Source: an uncultured Saprospiraceae bacterium (lineage in GTDB: Bacteria > Bacteroidota > Bacteroidia > Chitinophagales > Saprospiraceae). From it: a DNA stretch of 64,000 nt. The stretch spans positions 1-64,000 of the forward strand of contig CALJOK010000014.1 in assembly GCA_937981555.1 (NCBI GenBank), read 5' to 3'. Positions 18,301 through 27,206 of this stretch are shown piece by piece (within the stretch, counting starts at the first letter, position 1; each line of letters begins with the position of its first letter). The position numbers were made by a program, and so were the translations under genes. The notes beneath the pieces are model-generated. The model made no database searches and had not been told where the DNA came from. It saw nothing but the letters and a program-made list of their open reading frames with translations.

Positions 18301-18626
18301 CAGGTTGGACAGTAGCCAATGATGGCGCCTTAACAGTTGCTTTGGATGTGACGGTTACTGATGAACTTTTGGCAGAAGGAACTGCTCGAGAGTTAGTTAA
18401 TCGTATTCAAAATATTAGGAAGACTCGTGATTTTAATGTGACTGATAAGATTGTGGTGACGTTGGAAAATCACGAAGCGATTCGTCCTGCGTTGGAGCAA
18501 TTTGCAGATTATATTTGTACGGAAACTTTGGCGACTAGTTTGGATGCTAAAAGTGATGTAGAAGGAGAAGTAATAGAATTGAATGATGAAGTGAGTTTAA
18601 ATATTCAAGTAGAAGTACAAAGTTAA
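15318..18626 (+). CDS. ileS: Isoleucyl-tRNA synthetase (IleS2-like)
   Basis: [44 protein letters not shown], C-terminal anticodon domain. Confidence 0.97.
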   Translation: [1102 protein letters not shown]

Positions 18627-18648
18627 TCTTTGTGAAAAAAATAAAAAG

Positions 18649-18674
18649 GGCGATTCTAATTTTTTAGAATCGCC
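18649..18674 (+). terminator. ileS terminator
   Basis: GGCGATTCTAA/TTAGAATCGCC then T-run. Confidence 0.85.
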
Positions 18675-18721
18675 TTTTTTTATGTCTAAGTTTTTATAGT
18701 TTTTTTATAAAATAAAGGGAT

Positions 18722-19177
18722 ATGAATTTTATCAAAAATAGTTTTTACCTATTGAGCTTTATCTTACTAGTGTCTTGTAAATCGAATCAGGTTAAGAATG
18801 AAAATAGTCAATTTGTAAAAGTGAAGTTTGAAAGTGAAATGCCAATTAAGATAAATAACAATGACTTTACATTGACATTATATGGAGTAGATGATAATAT
18901 GGCAGATGTATCTGCCTCTATAATTTTAATGAAGAAATTTAAGGCGGATGAGATTCCATTTGATATAAATATTCCATTTCCAAAAGATGCACATGAATTA
19001 ATAGAACCAAAAGTAATTAACTTAAATGACGCAAATTATTACTTGCGTATGAAATGGGATAACAATAATAATTCAAAAGAAGACAAAGGAGATATTGTAA
19101 TTGATTTTAATAAAAAGTGGCCAAATATTGATCTTGATAAAAAAGAAACTCAAGTTATTTATTTGAAAGAATTATAA
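18722..19177 (+). CDS. Putative lipoprotein, unknown function
   Basis: Signal peptide with lipobox LLVSCKSN. Confidence 0.6.
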   Translation: MNFIKNSFYLLSFILLVSCKSNQVKNENSQFVKVKFESEMPIKINNNDFTLTLYGVDDNMADVSASIILMKKFKADEIPFDINIPFPKDAHELIEPKVINLNDANYYLRMKWDNNNNSKEDKGDIVIDFNKKWPNIDLDKKETQVIYLKEL

Positions 19178-19200
19178 AAGAAATTGATTTTAATTCAAAA

Positions 19201-19236
19201 AAAAATCTCACCTGTTTAATTTCAGGTGAGATTTTT
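19201..19236. terminator. Bidirectional terminator
   Basis: AAAAATCTCACCTG/CAGGTGAGATTTTT. Confidence 0.8.
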
Positions 19237-19240
19237 TTCT

Positions 19241-20134
19241 TTAAAAATCATTTAGATCATAAAATTTTAAATCAGGAAAATGAGTATTAAAAAAACCTAA
19301 CCCACCTGTTATATTTGTAGGAGAAGTAATTGGCTCTTTAGTTAATTCTGTGAAAAAATTACTTGATGTTTTTCGAATATCTAAAAACCTATAATAGGTT
19401 TCATTGATATTCGAAAGAGTTACAACTAACGAATCAGTAGGAGACACATTTGGTAATTCGACTGTTCCTTCATAAGTAGTTCCATTAAAAGAAATGTCAT
19501 TTAACAACTCCGTTCTTTTTAAAAGATTTGACCCTGAATTAAAGAACGAATTCAAATCAATTCCTTGTTGCCCGCCATCACCATTAGTATAGAAATTTAG
19601 CATGTACCAATTGTCTTCAGGGAGATCCGCAATTTTAAAATTAACGGTCACTAAAGTATCATCTGAAGTTGTTTTTATGATAGGTATCACTTCTTCAAAC
19701 TCAACTAATGGAAGCATCAGGCTTTTTGAAGAAAGTTTTTTACCTTCTTTCGTGGTAACATTAAGCGTGTATTCTTCATTGATATATTGAGGCGTTTGAA
19801 GACTCACGTATACACCTGTTCCCATGCCTGTAGAGTTAGATGGAATTTCAAAAAGTGTATCCGTTACATCACGATAACTTATAGTTACCATTGCGTCGGT
19901 TTCGAGTAAACTATTTAATAAATTTTGATTTAGAGAATCTCCTTCCTCTTCATTAAAGTCAAGTGCTGAAATCGTTTTGGTAAGCAATATTGTCATAAAC
20001 TCACCAGGGATAATTTGAGAAAAAACAACTACTTGTGATTCTTGAATAGGAATTGAAATTTCTAAAGGCTCAGGCCGACAACTCCAAAAACTAGAAATTG
20101 ATAAAAGAAAAAATGCAACTACGATATATCTCAT
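19241..20134 (-). CDS. DUF4249-family lipoprotein
   Basis: Lipobox FWSCRPEP; paired with a TonB-dependent receptor. Confidence 0.75.
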   Translation of the reverse strand: MRYIVVAFFLLSISSFWSCRPEPLEISIPIQESQVVVFSQIIPGEFMTILLTKTISALDFNEEEGDSLNQNLLNSLLETDAMVTISYRDVTDTLFEIPSNSTGMGTGVYVSLQTPQYINEEYTLNVTTKEGKKLSSKSLMLPLVEFEEVIPIIKTTSDDTLVTVNFKIADLPEDNWYMLNFYTNGDGGQQGIDLNSFFNSGSNLLKRTELLNDISFNGTTYEGTVELPNVSPTDSLVVTLSNINETYYRFLDIRKTSSNFFTELTKEPITSPTNITGGLGFFNTHFPDLKFYDLNDF

Positions 20135-20194
20135 GATAATATTTTTATTAAAACTTCTTAAATGTTTTTTTTGTAAAAGTATTGTTAGGTGTTT

Positions 20195-22522
20195 TTATTT
20201 TTTACTTCCGCCAAATTTAAAATTATAGGCAACTGAAGGAATAAATCCAAATAACCCTGGTTGAGTATATTCTAATTGGCCAGTAGTCTCATCAAGTCTT
20301 ACTCTAATCGTATAGGGAGTAGCTCGGTTGTAAGCATTGTATGCGCCAATGTGCCATTCTGAACGAAATCGTTTTTTTGGATTATTTCGAAAAACAAAAT
20401 TAAGATCTAATCGATGAGAAGAAGACATGCTAAATTCATTTCGTTTGGAATAAACAGGAACAATGTCGATGCCCGTTAAAGCAGCATTTGGAAATAAATA
20501 TTGTGCACGCAAAGGAGTGAATCTTGCACCAGAAGAGTATTCCCAAACAGCTGAAAATGTAACTCGTTTACTAATATCCCAATTCCCTACTAAAGTCAAA
20601 TAGTGCCTCCGATCATATTTCGCCCAAAATTTTTCTCCCTCATTTAATTCATCAAAGTATCGACGACTCCATGCCATCGTGTAACCAATCCAACCGTTAA
20701 CTTTTCCCCTTTGTTTTCTAACTAATAATTCTGCTCCCCAAGATTTGCCTTTGCCTTGTAGTAGCAAATCTTCAAAGTTATCATTCAAAATTAGGTTACT
20801 TCCTTCTTTGTATTCAATCAAATTTTTCATTGTTTTATAGTAACCTTCAAGTGTGACAGAGACTCCAGGTTTATCAAAGAAATGATTAAATCCAGCTGCT
20901 ATCTGATGAGAAGATTGAGGCTTAACATTTTCAGAAACAGGATACCATAAGTCCGTAGGTAATGCAATGGTGGAACTACTAACTCTATGCATATATTGAC
21001 TCATTCTACTATAACTTAATTTCAAACTTTGATTGTCACTTAGCTCATAGTTTGCAGAAATTCGAGGTTCTATATTTGGGTAGAATTTATTTTTTACTGC
21101 AGCTCCAGTTAAGCGTAATCCAGTATTTAATTTTAACTTTTCAGTAGCAGCAAATTCCATGTTTCCATAAATAGCAGATTCGAAAGTGAATAACTTTTTA
21201 CCTTCATTATTATCAATGAATTCAGAAACATCTCCTCTCGCACTCAAAATATTTGGTCGAAACCGATGAAGAATTAAACTAGTTCCAAAGCGGATTTTAG
21301 TTTTATCATTTTTGTAATTAGTGAAATCCATTTTAGCACCAAAGTCTCTAATTTCAGATTTTATCAAAACAGAATTATCAGCTACTTTTCCATTAATGTT
21401 ATAATTGAAAGTAGTATGAATTAAAGATAAATTGGAAAATAATTTTGGATTATAAATATGATTCCAACGAAGGGTCTGAGTAAAGTTCCCTAATTGGAAA
21501 CCAAAATCTAAACTAAAATCATCCTCGCCATCATTCGAACCTTGGACATCGTATGATAAAACATCATCCCCAAAATAACTGCTCAGAAATATTCGATCTT
21601 TATCAGAAACCTTATAATTGAACTTGGCATTTAGGTCATAGAAATAATACGGCAATTCTACTTTTGCTAATTTAAAAACTTGATCAATATAAGTTCGACG
21701 ACCTGACAATAAGAAGGATGCTTTATCTTTTATAATAGGAGCTTCTACTGTTAACCTGGAAGATAATAATCCAATCCCTCCTTCTACTCGGAACTTTTGA
21801 TTACTCCCCTCTTTCATTCTTACGTCAAGAACGGAGGATAGTCGACCACCATATTGTGATGGAAAACCTCCCTTGATTACCGTTAAATCTTTTATCGCAT
21901 CAGGATTGAATACAGAAAAGAAACCAAATAAATGACCAATATTATAGACAGTTGCTTCATCTAATAAAACTAGGTTTTGATCAGCATCTCCACCTCTCAC
22001 AAACATTCCTGTTCCACCTTCACCTCCCTTTGTAATTCCAGGCATGAGCTGCACCACTTTGATGATATCAACCTCTCCACCCAAAGAAGGAATCGTTTTA
22101 ATTTGTTCAATAGGGATTCTAATTGTACTTGTTTGAGTTGACTTGATTTCTTCTTTTTCAGTATTTAATCTTTCAGCTACGACTTCCACTTCAACTAGTT
22201 CTTGACCTGCCGATTGGAGCTTAACATTAATGGTTTTTGATTCAGTCTCTTTGATGGTTCTTTCTAAAGTTGCAAAGCCAAGGTATGAATACACAATGGT
22301 GACTTCCTCATTTTTAGGTATATCTAAAGAGTAAAATCCATACTCATTCGAATTGATTCCATTGGTGGTATTCTTAATTGAGATATTTGCAAAAAGCAAT
22401 GCTTCACCATTTGATGCATCAGATAAATAACCGCTTATGGTAATTTTATCCTGAGCAAGAAGTTGACTGAGGGAAAAAAGGAAAAGAAAAACTAGTTTAA
22501 TTTTAGATGTATAGGATTTCAT
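20195..22522 (-). CDS. TonB-dependent receptor with N-terminal carboxypeptidase-regulatory-like domain
   Basis: ITISGYLSDASNGEALLFANI..., plug GGEGGTGMFVRGGDADQNLVLLDEATVYN. Confidence 0.93.
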   Translation of the reverse strand: MKSYTSKIKLVFLFLFSLSQLLAQDKITISGYLSDASNGEALLFANISIKNTTNGINSNEYGFYSLDIPKNEEVTIVYSYLGFATLERTIKETESKTINVKLQSAGQELVEVEVVAERLNTEKEEIKSTQTSTIRIPIEQIKTIPSLGGEVDIIKVVQLMPGITKGGEGGTGMFVRGGDADQNLVLLDEATVYNIGHLFGFFSVFNPDAIKDLTVIKGGFPSQYGGRLSSVLDVRMKEGSNQKFRVEGGIGLLSSRLTVEAPIIKDKASFLLSGRRTYIDQVFKLAKVELPYYFYDLNAKFNYKVSDKDRIFLSSYFGDDVLSYDVQGSNDGEDDFSLDFGFQLGNFTQTLRWNHIYNPKLFSNLSLIHTTFNYNINGKVADNSVLIKSEIRDFGAKMDFTNYKNDKTKIRFGTSLILHRFRPNILSARGDVSEFIDNNEGKKLFTFESAIYGNMEFAATEKLKLNTGLRLTGAAVKNKFYPNIEPRISANYELSDNQSLKLSYSRMSQYMHRVSSSTIALPTDLWYPVSENVKPQSSHQIAAGFNHFFDKPGVSVTLEGYYKTMKNLIEYKEGSNLILNDNFEDLLLQGKGKSWGAELLVRKQRGKVNGWIGYTMAWSRRYFDELNEGEKFWAKYDRRHYLTLVGNWDISKRVTFSAVWEYSSGARFTPLRAQYLFPNAALTGIDIVPVYSKRNEFSMSSSHRLDLNFVFRNNPKKRFRSEWHIGAYNAYNRATPYTIRVRLDETTGQLEYTQPGLFGFIPSVAYNFKFGGSKK

Positions 22523-22639
22523 TAGTTGACTTGTTTTAGATTAAGTTGAATATGCATCAAGACATTCTTTTTAATTGTTTCCCCTATGTTCAAATGATTT
22601 AAAGTTTTCTTAAATAAAATTTCTTGTCTTCATATTTTA

Positions 22640-22953
22640 CTTTTCAGTATTTTCTTCCATAAGGGAATTAAAGTTTTCGCAGTACTGGCAGTTATTGATG
22701 CTAATCTTTTACATGCTGCAAAATTGATGGAAGAGTATCTTGATAAGAATAAAAATGGAACAGTTGAGAATCAAGCTGTCGTAGATGAAATGGTTAAAAA
22801 AAATACATTTATAGGAATGTGGAAAATGAAAAAGATGTAGGAATTAATCCAGTTTCAGGTTGGGAAGGGCAAAGTTTGGGAAACGATGCAACTCATTTCT
22901 TGCAAATGAGTACGGACTATGCTGCTCTTGAAGAAGTGTTACATTTAATTTGA
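22640..22953 (+). pseudogene. Frameshifted fragment of a conserved hypothetical protein (GIKVFAVLAVIDANLLHAAKLMEEYLDKNKNGTVENQAVVDEMVKKN / ...NEKDVGINPVSGWEGQSLGNDATHFLQMSTDYAALEEVLHLI*)
   Basis: Two protein-like reading frames joined by a frameshift around 22800-22830; no intact ORF. Confidence 0.6.
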
Positions 22954-23008
22954 AATTAGATTTTTAAAAATAAATCCACTCATTGGTTATACTCTAACAG
23001 AATGAGTT

Positions 23009-23953
23009 TTAGTACAACTTCAACATTTTTTTAAAACAATCTTCAGGCAATTCTTTCACATAATCAGCTATGTTTTTCAATGCCAAATAATGATTCTCCA
23101 TTCCTGGAGTAGGGTTAGTAAAATTGAAATTTCGATGCCTCCAGAAACTCATACTTGCTGCGGCATAAATTGTAAATTTTTGTAAGGCATTTTGCTCCAA
23201 ATCTGTCAACTCAATTTCTTGCACATACCCTTTCAATAAGCTGGATACTTTTTCTAGATTAACTAATTCGCCTTCGCAACAGATGCCGACGATCGTCATT
23301 CCAATATCAAAAATCCGATAATAATAAGTTGCTTCCTCAAAATCCATAATGGTGATATTGCTCTCCTCTTCATCAATAATTACATTACTATAAAAAATAT
23401 CACTATGAATTAACGCTTGCGGAATAGCTTGAGAAAAATATGGATTTATTTGATCTTCTATTTTTTTAAGCCAATTATGAAAAGAAGAATTTTCAGCATA
23501 AATGGCTACATCAGAAAATTGTTCTATGCCATAATTTAATTTTTTTGGAAGATAATTTGGCGCATTTATTTTATGCAATTTCCCCATCTGAATTCCAATT
23601 AACTCAATTAAATGATTGGGTAAATTATCCATTATTTTTCCTTCAAGAAAAGACTTTAGAATTACTGGCTTATCATTGTAGGTGCTGATTAACTCATTTT
23701 TTTTATTTCGAATAATCTTAGAAGTCGAAAAATTATTGGTTGCTAAATGTTCTAACAATTTTGATAAATTAATAGCTTCCGTTGTCGATTTTTGCTCACA
23801 AATAGTCAACACATAACTTTCTGTATTTGATGCGATTAAATAATTTGTATTTTCTGAACCACCACTTAGAATTTTAAAAGAAATGATTTCGCCTAGATCA
23901 TATTGGTGAGCCAAATTATTTATTGCTTCAATATTTAATACGGTGTATTGCAT
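23009..23953 (-). CDS. APH/ChoK-fold kinase, possible type II homoserine kinase (ThrB2-like)
   Basis: ALIHSDIFYSNVII and ITIMDFEEATYYYRIFDIG motifs; adjacent to thrC. Confidence 0.65.
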   Translation of the reverse strand: MQYTVLNIEAINNLAHQYDLGEIISFKILSGGSENTNYLIASNTESYVLTICEQKSTTEAINLSKLLEHLATNNFSTSKIIRNKKNELISTYNDKPVILKSFLEGKIMDNLPNHLIELIGIQMGKLHKINAPNYLPKKLNYGIEQFSDVAIYAENSSFHNWLKKIEDQINPYFSQAIPQALIHSDIFYSNVIIDEEESNITIMDFEEATYYYRIFDIGMTIVGICCEGELVNLEKVSSLLKGYVQEIELTDLEQNALQKFTIYAAASMSFWRHRNFNFTNPTPGMENHYLALKNIADYVKELPEDCFKKMLKLY

Positions 23954-24121
23954 AATTTATACGGTTGTTCCTTTTTTTAAATAGGTTGCGCTTGTAAATC
24001 AGATAATTTTGACGAGGTTATTTTTTGTCAGATTTTTCAAAAAAATCATTGCATAGCCAATGTTACGGAATTATTTTTTTGGAAAAAAATGAGAAGAAAA
24101 GAAGCCATCAAAAAATTTGAT

Positions 24122-25576
24122 TTATAGGGGCAACCTATTTAGATCCCAATTACTTTCCATCGCATTCATCAATGCTTCTTCTAAATGTGAGTGGTCACAA
24201 AGATGTACTTTTTCACAAAGATGCTTTGCTTTTTCAATCGAATGATGTTTAGCGGCGGCGGGTAATTTATCAGTTCCAAAAACTCGTTGAATACTTTCTG
24301 GAAACTTTGAAGGATGTGCTGTTGCTAAACAAATGATTTTTCCATCACCTAACTGATCTCTTAAATTGTCAGCAGCGACTAAAGCAACTGCTCCGTGTGG
24401 ATCCAAAAGATATTCTTCCGCATCGTAAATTTCTTTGATAACCGCAAGAGTTTGATCATCTGAAGCACTATAAGATAGGTAACCTTTTGAATAACTTTCG
24501 AAAGTTTCAGCATCAAACTTTACGACACCTGTGTTTTTAAATTCCTCCATCCATGTTTTTATTTTTACTCCATCCTTATCAACACAAAAATAAAGATACC
24601 TCCAAAAATTATAAGGAATCAAAATATCAATAGCAGAAGATTCAGTTTCAATAATATTTTGTTTAGAAAATATTCCTTCTGAAAAAATACGATGCAAACA
24701 TGCATTTTTATTGTTAGCAACAAGGAACGTAGAAATTGGCAACCCCATTTTACGTGCCAATGAACCTGCACATAAGTTTCCAAAAGCTCCTGAAGGAACA
24801 GCCATATGGACAACTTCTCCAATCGTATCCACCACTTGAAAGTATCCATAAAAATAATGAACGGTTTGCATCATGACCCGTCCCCAATTAATAGAGTTGA
24901 CGCTAGACAATTGGAGCTTTTCTTTAAAACGTTTGTTGGCAAATAGTTTACTAATCACTAAATCCAAATCATCAGCACCATCTGGGCAATTCGAAACGCC
25001 TACGGGATGAATATTCAAATGAGGAAGCGTAGTCATTTGTCGTTCCTGTTCTTCGGTTATCATATCTTTCGGATACAAAACCCAAGCATTTAAACTAGAC
25101 TTACCTGCTGCAAAATAAGCGGCAGCTGGGCCAGTATCTCCAGTCGTCGCCACAATAATTGAAAGATGTTCATTTTTTCTTTCTAGAAAAAAATTAACGA
25201 GATTTACTAAAAATGCTAACCCAACATCTTTGAACGAAAGTGTCGGTCCATAAAATAATTCCATTACATAGGTATCCTTTCTGGAGGTCAAAGGATGCAA
25301 TGGAATAGTTTCTTCTTTTTCAAAAGAGGCATAGGCGTCTTTAAGTAATTTTTTGAGTTCCATTTCAGAGACAATAGATCTGTCAATGAATAATGATAAA
25401 ATTTCAAAAGCAAGATCTATGTAACTTAAATTTTTCCAAGCCTTCAATTGTTCGTTTGAAATGTTCGGCAAATGTTCTGGAACATACAAACCTCCGTCGC
25501 TTGCGAAGCCATCAAGTATAGCTGTTTCAAAATTTACTGGAGTACCTCCACCTTTATTACTAATAAATTTAAGCAT
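24122..25576 (-). CDS. thrC: Threonine synthase
   Basis: ELFYGPTLSFKDVGLAF PLP-lysine motif, ATTGDTGPAAAYF, VPSGAFGNL. Confidence 0.93.
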   Translation of the reverse strand: MLKFISNKGGGTPVNFETAILDGFASDGGLYVPEHLPNISNEQLKAWKNLSYIDLAFEILSLFIDRSIVSEMELKKLLKDAYASFEKEETIPLHPLTSRKDTYVMELFYGPTLSFKDVGLAFLVNLVNFFLERKNEHLSIIVATTGDTGPAAAYFAAGKSSLNAWVLYPKDMITEEQERQMTTLPHLNIHPVGVSNCPDGADDLDLVISKLFANKRFKEKLQLSSVNSINWGRVMMQTVHYFYGYFQVVDTIGEVVHMAVPSGAFGNLCAGSLARKMGLPISTFLVANNKNACLHRIFSEGIFSKQNIIETESSAIDILIPYNFWRYLYFCVDKDGVKIKTWMEEFKNTGVVKFDAETFESYSKGYLSYSASDDQTLAVIKEIYDAEEYLLDPHGAVALVAADNLRDQLGDGKIICLATAHPSKFPESIQRVFGTDKLPAAAKHHSIEKAKHLCEKVHLCDHSHLEEALMNAMESNWDLNRLPL

Positions 25577-25579
25577 CGT

Positions 25580-26533
25580 CTACAAACTGTTTTTATGATT
25601 TAAATAAACTGCAACGGCAATCATGATGTCTTGTACCGCAACTCCTGTTAGATCAACAATAGAAATTTGTTCGTCATTTTTTCTTTGTAAATCTGGATTT
25701 TGAATCGCAGTCCCTAACTCAATTATTTTGTTTTCAGAAATTACTTCTTCTTGAGTTGCACGAAATATTTCACCTCTACTTTTACTTTGTGGAATACTGT
25801 CAGCTATGACCAAATCTGCTTTTTGTAAAATAGTACTTTCGAGTTCTTGTTTTTTATGTGTATCAGAACCTACAGCGGTGATATGTGTACCAGGTTGGAT
25901 ATCTTTTGAAAAGAGAAGTGCCTCTTCGGCTGGAGTGGTTGTAACAATTAAATTACAATTCTGTGCAACTTCCGATGGTGCAGTTGCGATGTTGATTTTA
26001 AAATCATGCCCCATTGCATTTTTAAAATTCTCCACATTTTCTTTATTCCTTCCCCAGACCCAAACTGAATTACAATCCACTATGTTTTTTAAATATTCCA
26101 ATTGTAACTTAGCTTGAATTCCAGTTCCAATTATTCCAATACCTTTTACTTTTTTGGGTGCAAAATATTTGGCGGCTAAAGCTCCTGCTGCTGCGGTTCG
26201 GATATCCGTAAGAATTCCTTCGTCCAACAAGACCGCAACAGATTGCCCTGTTTTTTGACTAAAAACCAACATCATTCCTTGACTAGAAGAAAGGCCTATT
26301 TTTGGATTATCATAAAATCCTGTGGCAATTTTTATGACAAAGAAATCATCGTCTTTGATATATCCATATTTGATATGAGCATCGCCTTTTTCTTTTTCAA
26401 AAACTAATTCGCCAACAGGAGGGACAACTGTTTTCCCATTGCTATAATCGATAAATCCTTTTTCCATTGCTGCGATCACATCTAAGTTTTGGACAATGGA
26501 CTCTATTTCTTTTTTACTAATAATTGTTGCCAT
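25580..26533 (-). CDS. Ornithine cyclodeaminase/mu-crystallin family protein
   Basis: GIIGTGIQAKLQLEYL Rossmann motif, VGSDTHKKQEL. Confidence 0.88.
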   Translation of the reverse strand: MATIISKKEIESIVQNLDVIAAMEKGFIDYSNGKTVVPPVGELVFEKEKGDAHIKYGYIKDDDFFVIKIATGFYDNPKIGLSSSQGMMLVFSQKTGQSVAVLLDEGILTDIRTAAAGALAAKYFAPKKVKGIGIIGTGIQAKLQLEYLKNIVDCNSVWVWGRNKENVENFKNAMGHDFKINIATAPSEVAQNCNLIVTTTPAEEALLFSKDIQPGTHITAVGSDTHKKQELESTILQKADLVIADSIPQSKSRGEIFRATQEEVISENKIIELGTAIQNPDLQRKNDEQISIVDLTGVAVQDIMIAVAVYLNHKNSL

Positions 26534-26590
26534 GTGCTGTTAATTTTTTGTTTAAAATTAATTGTGTACTCCTAACTTACTCAAAAAAAA

Positions 26591-26635
26591 ACTCCGTATA
26601 CCGCATCAACTTTTTGTTGATTAAGGTATACGGAG
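26591..26635 (-). terminator. Terminator downstream of crcB
   Basis: ACTCCGTATACC...GGTATACGGAGT stem with nested ATCAAC/GTTGAT; minus-strand T9 tract. Confidence 0.7.
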
Positions 26636-26757
26636 TTTTTTCCATAATTAGATACTCTGGTTTTTCCAATGTCTTCCTTAATGTTGAAAAACAAGAGCGC
26701 AAAATATTTATTTTGCTACGGCTAAAGTAAAGAATGATTTGGGATTTTATACAAAAC

Positions 26758-27120
26758 TCACCCTGCTATTTTCATCCCAATAAAAATACAAACTAAACAA
26801 ACAATCAAACTCAATAACACATTTCCAAAAGCATACATCAAATTCCCACTCTGAAATAAATGAAAAGTTTCATTTGTAAAAGTCGAAAAAGTACTAAACC
26901 CGCCACAAAATCCAGTCATCAACAAATATTTTTGAATGTCCGAAGCATTTCCATTTTTCATTGTCCAGCCCACTAATGCACCCAACACAATACAACTTAA
27001 TGCATTTGCCAAAAGTGTTGCGAATGGAAAAATATATCCCTGGTTTTTCATAAAAAGAGAAATTCCAAATCGACAAATACTTCCCAATCCGCCTCCAATA
27101 AAAACTAAAATGAAGTTCAT
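26758..27120 (-). CDS. crcB: CrcB/Fluc fluoride exporter
   Basis: GGGLGSICRFGISL, TGFCGGFSTFSTFTNE. Confidence 0.93.
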   Translation of the reverse strand: MNFILVFIGGGLGSICRFGISLFMKNQGYIFPFATLLANALSCIVLGALVGWTMKNGNASDIQKYLLMTGFCGGFSTFSTFTNETFHLFQSGNLMYAFGNVLLSLIVCLVCIFIGMKIAG

Positions 27121-27151
27121 GATTTTTATTTTTTATCAAAAAAACAAAAAA

Positions 27152-27180
27152 AGGATTGAAAGTACTTAACCTTCAATCCT
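27152..27180 (-). terminator. Terminator of the upstream glycosyltransferase gene
   Basis: AGGATTGAA/TTCAATCCT. Confidence 0.6.
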
Positions 27181-27206
27181 CCTTTTTTAGATATTAATTT
27201 TCTTTA

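Noticed and set aside
26591-26635. Amino-acid attenuator for the OCD-thrC-kinase operon
   Set aside because: Hairpin looks terminator-like, but no upstream small ORF enriched in Thr/Ile codons was found on the minus strand; simplest reading is the crcB terminator.
27121-27206. Fluoride riboswitch upstream of crcB
   Set aside because: The 86-nt gap is mostly occupied by the upstream gene's terminator and lacks the conserved crcB-motif sequences.
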